From Patescibacteria group bacterium (GTDB taxonomy: Bacteria; Patescibacteriota; Patescibacteriia; Patescibacteriales; JAHJJO01), in NCBI GenBank assembly GCA_018822835.1, contig JAHJJO010000154.1:1-23830 (forward strand): a stretch of DNA of 23,830 nt, in the 5' to 3' direction. This document shows, piece after piece, positions 6,796 to 15,326 of this stretch (positions are counted from its first letter, which is position 1; the number at the start of each line of letters is the position of its first letter). The notes below the pieces were generated by a model that was not told the origin of the DNA, searched no databases, and saw nothing but the letters and a program-made list of their open reading frames with translations. The position numbers and the translations under genes were made by a program.

Positions 6796-7821
6796 ATGAA
6801 CCTTGAAGAACTTTTAACTTCTAGCTATGATTATGAGCTGCCTAGTCAGCTCATAGCTAAAAGCCCTGTCCATCCTAGAGATAACGCAAAATTACTCGTC
6901 TATAACCGTCAAACGAAGAGCATAACACACACAACTTTCAAACATCTGTTAGAGTATGTACCCAAAGTCTGTGATGTGTTTTTAAATGATACTAAAGTCA
7001 TAAAAGCTCGAATATTTGGTACGAAATCCAGTGGTGGTAAAGTAGAGTTACTGTTTAACAAACCCCTTAATGCCCATGAGTATTTGGTCATGATTCGTGG
7101 TAAAGTAAAATTGGAAACAGAGCTTTTTTTTGATAATGCACTCGTTGCCACTGTCATACGACTCCATGCCGATGGTTCAAGAGTTGTTAGCTTTACACAT
7201 AATGATAAAGAGATACGTTTTGAGGAGTTGGTACAGATACTCGATGAGATAGGGCATATTCCTCTACCTCCTTACATGCAACGGGAAGACAATAAAGAAG
7301 ATGAGACCGATTACCAAACCCTCTTTGCAAAAAATGCCGGGGCTGTCGCTGCTCCTACAGCCTCTTTACATTTTACTCCTGAACTTTTTGAAGCATTGGA
7401 ACAAAGACACCAAACTCATAAAATAACTCTACATGTGGGTGCCGGAACGTTTAAACCCGTAGAAGTTGAACATATTTTAGAACATCCCATGCACTCAGAG
7501 TATTTTAACATTCCAAAAGAGAGTGCCAAAGTACTAGAATCAAATAGAGCTATTTTAGCCGTAGGTACAACTGTGACACGTACCGTTGAATATTTTTCAA
7601 GAACAGGAAAAGTCGGTGGAGAGTGTGATCTCTTTTTAAACCCCAACAACAAACCCAAAAGAGTTACCCATCTACTCACCAACTTTCACCTACCTAAAAG
7701 TACACTCATTATGTTGGTCTCTGCCTTTGTAGGTCGAGAAAAAACCCTTGAACTTTACCATGAAGCCATAGAGAAAAAGTATCGATTTTTTTCCTATGGT
7801 GATGCCATGTTAATTATTTAG
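6796..7821 (+). CDS. queA: tRNA preQ1(34) S-adenosylmethionine ribosyltransferase-isomerase QueA
   Basis: The ATG at 6796 is preferred to one at 6754 because the earlier one lies inside tatC and the family N-terminus begins close to SSYDYELPSQLIAKSP. This gives 341 residues, the normal QueA size. Hallmarks: DVFLNDTKVIKARIFG, GKVELLFNK, IGHIPLPPYMQRED, DYQTLFAKNAGAVAAPTASL, HVGAGTFKPV and TNFHLPKSTLIMLVSAFVG. QueA moves the ribose of S-adenosylmethionine onto 7-aminomethyl-7-deazaguanine at the wobble base, making epoxyqueuosine. It is the last gene of the tat-queA run. Confidence 0.96.
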   Translation: MNLEELLTSSYDYELPSQLIAKSPVHPRDNAKLLVYNRQTKSITHTTFKHLLEYVPKVCDVFLNDTKVIKARIFGTKSSGGKVELLFNKPLNAHEYLVMIRGKVKLETELFFDNALVATVIRLHADGSRVVSFTHNDKEIRFEELVQILDEIGHIPLPPYMQREDNKEDETDYQTLFAKNAGAVAAPTASLHFTPELFEALEQRHQTHKITLHVGAGTFKPVEVEHILEHPMHSEYFNIPKESAKVLESNRAILAVGTTVTRTVEYFSRTGKVGGECDLFLNPNNKPKRVTHLLTNFHLPKSTLIMLVSAFVGREKTLELYHEAIEKKYRFFSYGDAMLII

Positions 7822-7863
7822 GTCTAATGACCATCATTTTATTATAAAGGTAAATTACATTCT

Positions 7864-8925
7864 ATGGAATTATTAATTATTTTCTTTTTAGCATCGGTGA
7901 GTATATCATTCGTATGTTCTGTTCTTGAGTCAGTCTTATTGTCTGTCAATATGTCCTACATCTCAGTACTTGAAAAAGAGAATCCAAAAGTAGGTAAACT
8001 ACTACGATGGCATAAAGAGAACATTAACAAATCAATTGCTTCAATTTTAATTTTAAATACCATTGCCAACACCTTAGGTGCTGCTGCTGTTGGAGCCCAG
8101 GCAGCTTCAATCTTTGGAAATGAAGCCGTTTTCTATGTCTCTGTTGTCTTAACCTTTGCTATTTTATACATCTCAGAGATTATTCCTAAAACCATCGGAG
8201 CCATTTACTGGAAACAGTTGGCACCTCTCTCTGCCAAACTCATACAGATTTTTATATGGATGACCTATCCTATTATCATCACTACCCTTTTTGTAACCGA
8301 CAAGATTTCAAAAGGTCAAGATGATGCCCATACCTTAACCAAAGATGAGCTTTTAGAAAGTATGCTTATGGGTGAGGATGAAGGGGTTATCGACGAAAAA
8401 GAGTCAGACTATATCGAAAATGTTTTACGACTTGGCGAAGTAAGGGTTTTAGACATCTTAACACCTCGTTCGGTGGTCTTTGCACTTGATCAGAACATGA
8501 CCGTCAAAGAGGTGTTAGAAACCAAACCTGAAATTTTTAAATTCTCACGGATACCTGTCTATCAAGACTCTATTGACAACGTTACAGGGATTGTCTTAAT
8601 TAAAAAACTTTTTAAATATGGTCTTCTAAAAGACGACTCTGTCACCCTTGAGAAAATAAAATATGATATTTTCTCTATTAATGAAAATATTCGTGTCGCC
8701 AAAGCATTAGACCTTTTTATTTCAAAAAAGGAACATATGTTCTTAGTGTTGGATAACTACGACCAAACAGAAGGAATCTTAACCCTAGAGGATTGTATCG
8801 AGACCATTTTAGGTGTTGAGATTGTTGATGAGAGTGATACCACTGATGACATGCGTGCTCTTGCTAAACAGAAAATGAAACAAAAGCGAAGAGAGAAAGG
8901 GATGATCTCTTCTTCAAACAGTTAG
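7864..8925 (+). CDS. CNNM/DUF21 transmembrane protein with CBS pair (hemolysin-like)
   Basis: 353 codons. Residues 1-150 form a DUF21 membrane domain with small-residue-rich helices (VCSVLESVLLSVNMSYI, ILILNTIANTLGAAAVG, ISEIIPKTIGAIYW). Residues about 165-310 carry the ESMLMGEDEGVIDEKE linker and two CBS motifs (ILTPRSVVFALDQNMTVKEV; VTGIVLIKKLFK; FLVLDNYDQTEGILTLEDC). The family is linked to Mg2+/Co2+ efflux or homeostasis (CorC/CNNM). The C-terminal CorC_HlyC domain is absent: the protein ends with a short basic tail. It follows queA after 42 nt. Its stop overlaps by 4 nt the stop of the convergent gene. Confidence 0.88.
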   Translation: MELLIIFFLASVSISFVCSVLESVLLSVNMSYISVLEKENPKVGKLLRWHKENINKSIASILILNTIANTLGAAAVGAQAASIFGNEAVFYVSVVLTFAILYISEIIPKTIGAIYWKQLAPLSAKLIQIFIWMTYPIIITTLFVTDKISKGQDDAHTLTKDELLESMLMGEDEGVIDEKESDYIENVLRLGEVRVLDILTPRSVVFALDQNMTVKEVLETKPEIFKFSRIPVYQDSIDNVTGIVLIKKLFKYGLLKDDSVTLEKIKYDIFSINENIRVAKALDLFISKKEHMFLVLDNYDQTEGILTLEDCIETILGVEIVDESDTTDDMRALAKQKMKQKRREKGMISSSNS

Positions 8926-9893
8926 TGTACTAAACTCTGAATATATGCATTTTCATTGATTTTTTCTCGGACATTTTTCAGAGCATCAACAGCCTCTAAA
9001 GTAGTATCATATGGACCAATGTACAATCGTCGGATCGTATTGTTGTCCTGTTTTACTACTTGGGTCATGTAGGCAAATCCATTTTTTGTAATGTTTGCTA
9101 AGTAGTCCTTATTAATCTCACTAAAAAAACTGCCTACTTTAATGTAATATTTTGTTTCACCTACTGCAACCATGGTCTGATTCATATCCACTGTAGCATT
9201 TAACTCTTCAACCAATTGAGGTTTTGGAAAGACCGTATGCATTAAATTTTTAAGTGCTAAGATTTTAAAACTGCTCCCTGTTGGTATCAAACGAAGCTTT
9301 TGAATATCTTTTCCGGATTGATCATCTGCATGATTTTTAATGTTCCAATTTACGGTTGTTTGAACATCAATATAGTCTGGTTTTCGTTTTAAAATTTTTA
9401 AATAGCTTAAACGATAATCACGCTTTGGCCATTGTTTATAATAATGTACCTTTTTAGAACGCAAATCCATTAAAGAAATATTTTTCTTACTCATGTATTG
9501 CTGCATCGGAAAGGTATAAAAAACCTGCAACTTATCTAAAAAGTTCTCTTCATCTGCCATATAAAAATTGTATAAAAAATTCTTGATATGTGCTGTTGAT
9601 GTCAACTCTACTTGCATAGGTGAAAGAAAGTAGCTGTTTACCCAACCCTCAATATGAGAACCTCCTAAGGGGTAATTTATGTAGCACCACTCTTTACCTT
9701 CGGCATTGTATTTACACTCCTTTATGCGTATACCTGTAGCATAAGCCGGTATTCTTCCTACCACTGTTTTAGCAGTCACCACAGGAACTTCACGAACATT
9801 AAGTGTCCCACCTTTTTTTAAATGTACCACTTGGTACTCTGTAGCGTGCCCTAGTCCCATTAATAATAGTGTTAATAATATAATTTTCTTCAT
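8922..9893 (-). CDS. Exported SH3-domain and SPOR-domain protein
   Basis: The ATG at 9893 is chosen over a TTG five codons upstream because it starts the signal peptide (MKKIILLTLLLMGLGHA). After cleavage comes a bacterial SH3 domain at about residues 20-95 (GGTLNVREVPVVTAKTVVG, EWCYINYPLGG, HIEGWVNSYFL). An unassigned middle follows (YTFPMQQYMSKKNISLMDL; YYKQWPKRDYRLSYLKILKR). A C-terminal SPOR-like repeat lies at about 245-323 (YYIKVGSFFSE ... RRLYIGPYDTTLEAVDALKNV). SPOR domains bind denuded peptidoglycan at division sites, so a cell-wall role in the periplasm is likely. It is read toward the end of the DUF21/CBS gene, sharing 4 bp at the stops. Confidence 0.75.
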   Translation of the reverse strand: MKKIILLTLLLMGLGHATEYQVVHLKKGGTLNVREVPVVTAKTVVGRIPAYATGIRIKECKYNAEGKEWCYINYPLGGSHIEGWVNSYFLSPMQVELTSTAHIKNFLYNFYMADEENFLDKLQVFYTFPMQQYMSKKNISLMDLRSKKVHYYKQWPKRDYRLSYLKILKRKPDYIDVQTTVNWNIKNHADDQSGKDIQKLRLIPTGSSFKILALKNLMHTVFPKPQLVEELNATVDMNQTMVAVGETKYYIKVGSFFSEINKDYLANITKNGFAYMTQVVKQDNNTIRRLYIGPYDTTLEAVDALKNVREKINENAYIQSLVH

Positions 9894-9940
9894 AACAAAA
9901 TTATACAACTTATGAGTAAAAGTAATGTTAAAGTTTCATA

Positions 9941-10444
9941 TTAATTAATCAAACCTAAACGTGTTTCTAATCCTAAAGTCGTACTGTAACCCACCTCTGT
10001 AAACTTTAATAAACCCTCTCCATTATAAATAAGGGTTGTAGGATAAGCCTCAATATTAAACTTCTTTGCTATAGCTCCGTTTTGGTCATTGATTACTTTA
10101 TAACTTAAACCATGCGCTTTCATATAACTATTAATTTCTTCATTTGAACCGGAATTGATGGCAATGGTAATGACATTATATTTAGCAGCAATACGCTCTA
10201 TGTTTGAAGCTTCAAATTTACAGGTAGGACACCACGTTGCCCAGAAATGAACCAGCAATGGCTCATCTTGATACTCATAAAAATGAATTTTACTGTTGTG
10301 CGTATCAATAAGCTCATATCTATAAATATCTTCACCAATCTCAGGTTGACGAATATAATTAATAAGCATACTGATCACAAACAACATTAAAAGAGTTATG
10401 ACCAGCTCTTTAATACTGTTTTTCAAACTCCATTGACGCTTCAT
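9941..10444 (-). CDS. Membrane-anchored thioredoxin-like protein (TlpA/ScsD type)
   Basis: 167 residues from the ATG at 10444. It has a single N-terminal anchor (ELVITLLMLFVISMLINYI) and then a periplasmic thioredoxin fold with active site FWATWCPTCKFE, an ITIAINSG strand, and the cis-proline segment AYPTTLIYNGEG. The fold and anchor suggest reduction or exchange of protein disulfides outside the cytoplasm. Its ATG overlaps the ruvX TGA (ATGA), so it is probably translated from the same message as ruvX. Confidence 0.85.
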   Translation of the reverse strand: MKRQWSLKNSIKELVITLLMLFVISMLINYIRQPEIGEDIYRYELIDTHNSKIHFYEYQDEPLLVHFWATWCPTCKFEASNIERIAAKYNVITIAINSGSNEEINSYMKAHGLSYKVINDQNGAIAKKFNIEAYPTTLIYNGEGLLKFTEVGYSTTLGLETRLGLIN

Positions 10445-10824
10445 AACCAACGCTCCAAAATAATTTTTGCTGCCATAGAGTCTATTTTCCCGTCTCTTTT
10501 ATGCCGAAAAAGCCCTTTTGTTAACTCTTTAGCTTCCATTGAAGAGCCTTGTTCATCTTGGTAAACTGTCTTTATATTTTCCAATTCAAGTAAACCGACA
10601 AAATGTCGAATTCGTCGCTCCATCTCTTCAGAACTTGAACCATCTTTAGGTAGTCCCACTACCAAAGTTTCAATTTCCCATTCTTCTAAAAAGTGTTTAA
10701 CATCACGTGCTGCTTGATTTCTATTTTTTCTTAAAATGGCATCTTGAGGAAAAACAATTTTTCCATCTAAACAAATTGCCACACCTATACGTTTGAGTCC
10801 TACATCTATGCTTGCTATTTTCAT
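10441..10824 (-). CDS. ruvX: Holliday junction resolvase-like protein RuvX (YqgF)
   Basis: 127 residues from the ATG at 10824; the longer open frame upstream lacks family similarity. Motifs of the RNase H-like fold: IASIDVGLKRIGVAICLDG, LVVGLPKDGSSSEEME, VYQDEQGSSMEAKE and DSMAAKIILERWL, which together hold the acidic catalytic residues. YqgF/RuvX acts in pre-16S rRNA 5' processing in E. coli and has also been proposed as a resolvase. It forms a two-gene unit with the membrane thioredoxin by a 4-nt overlap. Confidence 0.92.
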   Translation of the reverse strand: MKIASIDVGLKRIGVAICLDGKIVFPQDAILRKNRNQAARDVKHFLEEWEIETLVVGLPKDGSSSEEMERRIRHFVGLLELENIKTVYQDEQGSSMEAKELTKGLFRHKRDGKIDSMAAKIILERWL

Positions 10825-10897
10825 AAACATAGCATACCCAAATAACACTAATACTCCACAAATATTATATATCATTAATGCTATATTAAAGGTGGAT

Positions 10898-10903
10898 TAT
10901 AAT
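10898..10903 (+). promoter_or_regulatory. -10 box for the secreted Asn/His/Tyr-rich gene
   Basis: GGATTATAAT about 34 nt before the ATG at 10937, with no clear -35, as is usual for campylobacterote sigma70 promoters. AAAGGA at 10925-10930 is the ribosome site. Confidence 0.5.
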
Positions 10904-10936
10904 TTCAATACGTATATTCGACTTAAAGGATACATT

Positions 10937-11809
10937 ATGAAAAAAGCTTTACTGTTAGGTTCTCTTTTCTTTTCAACATTACTGGTCGCAGAGAATAATT
11001 TAGGTTATCAAATCTCTGATGGAACAACAAATTCATATCAGCCGAATGCACCTCAATCCAAAAGTTACTCTAAAACGGTAGATTACTCAACAACAACGAC
11101 AACGACCGTGGTCAATACCCATCAAACTTTTCAAGAAGATGACCATCGTTATGACAAAAGTTATCAAAACTTTGACTACGATACGTATGGGTACTATAAT
11201 GATGATGGATATTATTATGGTTATTTCGATTTAACCGGTTATTTTTTTAACAATATTTTCTTTACCTACACCAACCTCTATACCTATAATGATCGACGAT
11301 ATCGACGAGGATATTTTCTACCACATCATCGTCACCATAGAGCCTACCGTCATCATACTGTAAACAACTGGAATAGAGTACACTGTTATCGTGAACCAAA
11401 TCATATTGTTTATGGACACTATTATGACCAACGATACTATCCAACTCATCGTCGTCCGGCATCATATCATTCCAATTATAGCCATAGAGATACAGCTAGA
11501 ATGACGCTACCAAATAGAAATTCTAACCATAACTATAACAATAGAAATTCAAATACAAGAAACTATAACAATCACCAATCTACCCATAGAAATAATACTA
11601 CCCGAAACAACACAAGAGACTATAGCAACAGTCACAGAAATTACAACAACAATATCAGAAACGATAACCGTAGAAACGACAACCATCGAGATACTGCAAG
11701 AATGACCACGCATCGAAACTCCTCGACACAACAAAGAAGCTCTTCAAATAGAAGTAGCAGTCCAAAACAACAACGCTCAAGTACTGGACATATGCAGATG
11801 TCTCGATAA
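10937..11809 (+). CDS. Secreted low-complexity Asn/His/Tyr/Arg/Ser-rich protein
   Basis: 290 residues from the ATG at 10937, which has AAAGGA seven bases upstream and begins a signal peptide (MKKALLLGSLFFSTLLVA). Three zones follow: a Ser/Thr/Gln-rich zone with a run of six Thr; an aromatic zone rich in Tyr, Asp, His and Arg (YGYYNDDGYYYGYFDLTGYF, HHRHHRAYRHH); and a disordered, basic Asn/Arg/His/Ser tail. The motif HRDTARMT occurs twice, about 80 residues apart (near residues 183 and 263). There is one Cys in the mature part. No family is recognised. His and Asp content suggests metal binding, and Tyr/Arg/Asn content suggests self-association, both as inference only. Convergent with acyP across a hairpin. 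Confidence 0.7.
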   Translation: MKKALLLGSLFFSTLLVAENNLGYQISDGTTNSYQPNAPQSKSYSKTVDYSTTTTTTVVNTHQTFQEDDHRYDKSYQNFDYDTYGYYNDDGYYYGYFDLTGYFFNNIFFTYTNLYTYNDRRYRRGYFLPHHRHHRAYRHHTVNNWNRVHCYREPNHIVYGHYYDQRYYPTHRRPASYHSNYSHRDTARMTLPNRNSNHNYNNRNSNTRNYNNHQSTHRNNTTRNNTRDYSNSHRNYNNNIRNDNRRNDNHRDTARMTTHRNSSTQQRSSSNRSSSPKQQRSSTGHMQMSR

Positions 11810-11815
11810 AACAAC

Positions 11816-11847
11816 AGGAGGTGTAGAACTAAAAGTTTCCACTTCCT
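11816..11847. terminator. Hairpin between convergent genes
   Basis: AGGAGGTG (11816-11823) pairs with CACTTCCT (11840-11847) with one G-T pair around a 16-nt loop. There is no long T-run, so termination efficiency is uncertain. Confidence 0.35.
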
Positions 11848-11852
11848 AAACC

Positions 11853-12128
11853 TTAATACCGTATCTCAAATCCATCATAGACCAAATCATCTTCTTTTAA
11901 AACAGTCATTTCTATTTTCTCTACATGACTCAGAGGTGAACCTTCATGTAAAATGGTTTTAAACATTGCCACATCTTCGTCAAAAAGTACCACCACCACT
12001 TCGACTGTACCGTCACTTAGATTTTTAATGTACCCCTCTAACTGTTTTGCCATTGCCTTTTGAGAGACAAATTTACGGTAAAAAACGCCTTGTACTTTTC
12101 CCGTCACTATAAATTTATACACTTCCAT
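11853..12128 (-). CDS. acyP: Acylphosphatase
   Basis: 91 residues, the usual size. The active-site loop GKVQGVFYRKFV holds the phosphate-binding Arg, and GYIKNLSDGTVEVVVV holds the catalytic Asn. The protein hydrolyses carboxyl-phosphate bonds of acylphosphates. It lies 12 nt downstream of nagZ and is probably co-transcribed. Confidence 0.93.
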   Translation of the reverse strand: MEVYKFIVTGKVQGVFYRKFVSQKAMAKQLEGYIKNLSDGTVEVVVVLFDEDVAMFKTILHEGSPLSHVEKIEMTVLKEDDLVYDGFEIRY

Positions 12129-12140
12129 AATACCAACTCT

Positions 12141-13295
12141 CTATAATTTTTCTTTTAAAGTCTCTAAACGTTGATTAGATTTTTCGATATCGGCTAAATC
12201 GACCTCTCCACTTTTAATTAGACTTTTTACAGTCTCTACCAATGTTTTTGTTTTAACCATACTTTTTACTGAAAGCTGATTTCCAAACAGTAAAATGTCA
12301 TTACCGGCACCAATAGCAAGTTTTACTGTATTTCGTAAACCATATTTTTGATTAATCGCACCCATTTGTAAGTCATCGGTGATTACCACCCCATTAAATC
12401 CAAATTCTTGTCGTAAAAGTTGATTGACTGTTTTATGTGACAAAGTTGCCGGATAATCTGCATCAATATTTTTGTTAAACACATGTGCAACCATAATGGT
12501 ATCAATCGTGGCTGTTTTAGTCAACAGTCTATACGGTTCCAACTCTACTTTTTTCCATAAACTTGTTACATCCACAAAACCTTTATGGGTATCACCCAAC
12601 GATGAACCATGCCCGGGAAAATGTTTGAGTGAAGTCAGTACACCATTATGATGCATGGCATCCATGAAAATAGAGCTGTATTTTACCACTTGTTTTGGAT
12701 CAGAACCAAAAGAACGTCCCAACTTATAAATAACGTGATTCCGTTTATTAATGGCTAAATCAACATCGGGAGCCAGATTATAGTTAATTCCTACAGCGTT
12801 TAATTCTTGACCCATTTTTTCATAATGTTCTTTCACTTGTTCATCACTCAAATGAGGTACATCAGCAGCTTTTGGAAACTTACCGTAGAAACCATACTTG
12901 CTTTTTAATCGTTGAACTTTTCCACCCTCTTGATCAACAGAAATCAATAACTTACCATCTTTTGAACAGGCTTGTAGCTCTTGAGTTAACTTGGCTACTT
13001 GATTTTTAGTCGCAATGTTTTTAGCTTGTGCATGGTTCACAGGATTCATATCAAACAAAATCACTCCTGCCAAATTGTAATCTCTTATATCTTTACATAT
13101 CTGACTGTTTTTAGGAGCAGAAGTTCCCATAAAACCTACCATCAACATGGAACCGACTTTTTCATCTAACATTTTGCTATTTTCTATAACAACATTCTCC
13201 TCAACCAACGGTTTTTTATCTTCAGCATTTACTTGATCAACAGCACAGCCATTCAGGGCTAAAAATAGCACCAAAAAAATATTTTTTTGTTTCAT
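12141..13295 (-). CDS. nagZ: Beta-N-acetylhexosaminidase, glycoside hydrolase family 3 (NagZ-like), lipoprotein
   Basis: 384 residues. The N-terminus is a lipoprotein signal (FLVLFLALNGC, Cys 17), so unlike cytoplasmic E. coli NagZ this enzyme is probably membrane-tethered in the periplasm. The GH3 catalytic domain shows LISVDQEGGKVQRL, GINYNLAPDVDLA, the mobile loop KHFPGHGSSLGDTH with the His-Asp pair, and the nucleophile segment VVITDDLQMGAI. The reaction removes N-acetylglucosamine from peptidoglycan or its turnover fragments. First gene of a pair with acyP. Confidence 0.9.
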   Translation of the reverse strand: MKQKNIFLVLFLALNGCAVDQVNAEDKKPLVEENVVIENSKMLDEKVGSMLMVGFMGTSAPKNSQICKDIRDYNLAGVILFDMNPVNHAQAKNIATKNQVAKLTQELQACSKDGKLLISVDQEGGKVQRLKSKYGFYGKFPKAADVPHLSDEQVKEHYEKMGQELNAVGINYNLAPDVDLAINKRNHVIYKLGRSFGSDPKQVVKYSSIFMDAMHHNGVLTSLKHFPGHGSSLGDTHKGFVDVTSLWKKVELEPYRLLTKTATIDTIMVAHVFNKNIDADYPATLSHKTVNQLLRQEFGFNGVVITDDLQMGAINQKYGLRNTVKLAIGAGNDILLFGNQLSVKSMVKTKTLVETVKSLIKSGEVDLADIEKSNQRLETLKEKL

Positions 13296-13324
13296 TTTTG
13301 CTTCTTTTTTTATAAATTTTATAG

Positions 13325-13330
13325 ATTATA
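13325..13330 (-). promoter_or_regulatory. -10 box for nagZ-acyP
   Basis: On the reverse strand TTTTGGTATAAT lies 29 nt before the nagZ ATG. It is back to back with the forward TATAAT of the helicase gene, giving a divergent promoter region of about 50 bp. Confidence 0.5.
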
Positions 13331-13365
13331 CCAAAATAGGACTATCTTTATCTCAATTATTTTGC

Positions 13366-13613
13366 TATAATGCGAAAAATTTCTGCAAGAGTATATCAAA
13401 AGACTCTTATTTTTAGGGCTTTCTTACGATTCCCTACCACTAAGCATAATGAAAAATACACCTTAAGCGTGTGATTATTATTTGGTATCAGCTGCAAAAA
13501 TTGAGGTCATAATTGACTGTATTAAAATAATTTTTATCTTTTAATTATTTGAATTTTATTTCAGCTATACCACCTATTATGCCTTACAAAATTTACTACA
13601 AAGAAGTAACCCT
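13366..13613 (+). promoter_or_regulatory. Promoter and about 235-nt leader of the DEAD-box helicase gene
   Basis: TTTTGCTATAAT with its TATAAT at 13366-13371 is a good campylobacterote -10. The ATG is at 13614, so the mRNA leader is about 235 nt, with no open frame of its own. It contains small inverted repeats (AAGAGT...ACTCTT near 13389-13410 and ACACctTAAGcgTGT near 13461). Long structured leaders are typical of cold-induced helicase genes such as E. coli deaD/csdA; a similar control here is inference. Confidence 0.5.
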
Positions 13614-15152
13614 ATGACATTTAACGAATTTAATTTCAAAGACACCCTTAACCAAGCTATTGACGAAGCAGGATTCAAAGAACCAAGTCCCGTTCAAAAA
13701 GATGCAATTCCTCTTATATTAGAAGGAAATGACTTAATTGGTCAAGCTCAAACAGGTACAGGTAAAACAGCTGCTTTTGGTCTACCTGTTATTCAAATGA
13801 TGGAAGGTAACAAAGGTGTAGAAGCACTGGTTATTGTTCCTACGCGTGAACTTGCCATGCAAGTCTCTGATGAGCTTTTCCGTTTCGGTAAAACAGCCGG
13901 TTTAAAAACAGCTACCATTTATGGTGGAGCTGCATACAACAAACAAATTGAAAGAATTAATCAAGCCAATATCATTGTAGCAACTCCGGGTAGACTTCAA
14001 GATTTACTCCAATCCAAAAGAATTACACTGAACCCACAGTTTGTTATTTTAGATGAAGCCGATGAAATGCTCGATATGGGATTCTTAGATGAAATCAAAA
14101 ATATCTTTACTTTCCTACCAAAAGATCGTCAAACATTGATGTTCTCTGCTACCATGCCAAAACAGATTAAAATTCTTGCAGAACAGATTCTTAATAATCC
14201 AAAATCAGTAACCATTACTAAAAGTGAACGAACCAATACCGACATTACTCAAAAGTTTTATGTGGTAGCTGACTATGAGAGAGATGATGCCCTATTAAGA
14301 CTAATTGACTACAAAAACCCAAATAAATGTATTATCTTCTGTAGAATGAAAAAAGAGGTAGATAGACTCTCTTCATACATGACAGCTCAAGGATTTAAAG
14401 TAGCAGCACTTCATGGTGACATGGAACAAAAACAACGTGAGCATACCATTCGTTCATTTAAACAAGGGTTGGTTGAAATTTTCATTGCAACCGATGTGGC
14501 TGCACGTGGTCTTGATGTCAATGATGTTTCTCACGTATTTAACTACCACATTCCTTTTGACTCTGAATCCTATGTTCACAGAATTGGTCGTACAGGTCGA
14601 GCAGGTAACAAAGGTGAAGCCATTACTTTGGTCTCTCCTAATGAGCTTAGAACCATTAAAAGAATTGAAAAAGATGTTGGTACAACCATGATTTCTGAAG
14701 TTATTCCAACACGTCAAGAGGTTCAAAGCCGAAAAGACAATGATCTACTTGCTAAAATTGCAAATACAGAAATTAAACCTGCTGCCATAGATATGGTTAA
14801 AACACTTCAACATGATATCGATATTGTAACCATTGCACATCTTCTTGCTACCATTGTTCAAGAGAAAATTGATGTAAAAGGTAAAGATATTATTGGTCTA
14901 GGAACGGAAGAGGTAAAAGCACTTATTGAACGTGCGAAGAACCAAAGAGGTGGCGACCGAAGTGGTGGACGTAACAGAAGCCGTGGTGGTAATAGCCGTG
15001 GTGGAAACCGTGGAAGATCCGGTGGAGGAGAACGTAGTGCCGGTAGCAGATCCAGTGACCGAAGAAGTGGAGAACGTAGTGGTGGAAACCGAGACAGCAG
15101 AAATGGTGGTGGAAACCGTGGAAGCAGAAACAGAGGTCAGTCAAATAACTAA
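13614..15152 (+). CDS. DEAD-box ATP-dependent RNA helicase with RG-rich tail
   Basis: 512 residues. All motifs are seen in order: Q motif (FKEPSPVQKDAIP), I AQTGTGKT (45-52), Ia PTRELAMQ, Ib TPGRL, II DEAD, III SAT, V ATDVAARGLDV, VI HRIGRTGRAG. After about residue 440 the tail is almost entirely Gly, Arg, Ser and Asn (GGxR, RGGN repeats), an RNA-binding extension as in DeaD/CshA/RhlE-type helicases. The likely role is RNA unwinding in ribosome assembly or mRNA turnover, especially at low temperature. It stands alone between its long leader and a terminator. Confidence 0.94.
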   Translation: MTFNEFNFKDTLNQAIDEAGFKEPSPVQKDAIPLILEGNDLIGQAQTGTGKTAAFGLPVIQMMEGNKGVEALVIVPTRELAMQVSDELFRFGKTAGLKTATIYGGAAYNKQIERINQANIIVATPGRLQDLLQSKRITLNPQFVILDEADEMLDMGFLDEIKNIFTFLPKDRQTLMFSATMPKQIKILAEQILNNPKSVTITKSERTNTDITQKFYVVADYERDDALLRLIDYKNPNKCIIFCRMKKEVDRLSSYMTAQGFKVAALHGDMEQKQREHTIRSFKQGLVEIFIATDVAARGLDVNDVSHVFNYHIPFDSESYVHRIGRTGRAGNKGEAITLVSPNELRTIKRIEKDVGTTMISEVIPTRQEVQSRKDNDLLAKIANTEIKPAAIDMVKTLQHDIDIVTIAHLLATIVQEKIDVKGKDIIGLGTEEVKALIERAKNQRGGDRSGGRNRSRGGNSRGGNRGRSGGGERSAGSRSSDRRSGERSGGNRDSRNGGGNRGSRNRGQSNN

Positions 15153-15158
15153 CAACCC

Positions 15159-15187
15159 TTATGATACTATTTTAAATGGTATCATAA
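15159..15187 (+). terminator. Terminator after the helicase gene
   Basis: TTATGATAC and GTATCATAA form a 9-bp stem around an 11-nt loop, 7 nt after the stop codon, followed by an AT-rich run. Confidence 0.6.
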
Positions 15188-15243
15188 AATAATTTCATAC
15201 TTTTTTCATTCCATTATACACGATTTATACATGTTTTTTTGGG

Positions 15244-15249
15244 TATAAT
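15244..15249 (+). promoter_or_regulatory. -10 box for the two TlpA-like genes
   Basis: A run of seven T, then GGG and TATAAT, a typical campylobacterote layout, about 77 nt before the ATG at 15327. AAAGGAAAA precedes the start. Confidence 0.55.
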
Positions 15250-15326
15250 GGACTCTTTAAAACACTTCAAAATAACTTTTAACAATTAATGTTTTAAACA
15301 AAAATGAACCATTTCAAAGGAAAAAC

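Noticed and set aside
11262..11734. Reverse-strand frames opposite the Asn/His/Tyr-rich protein
   Set aside because: Low-complexity antisense translations without starts or ribosome sites.
13372..13613. tRNA or known riboswitch in the helicase leader
   Set aside because: No cloverleaf and no recognisable aptamer core.
14413..15192. Extra open frames within the DEAD-box helicase gene
   Set aside because: Shadows of the helicase frame; the RG-rich tail keeps other frames open by composition.
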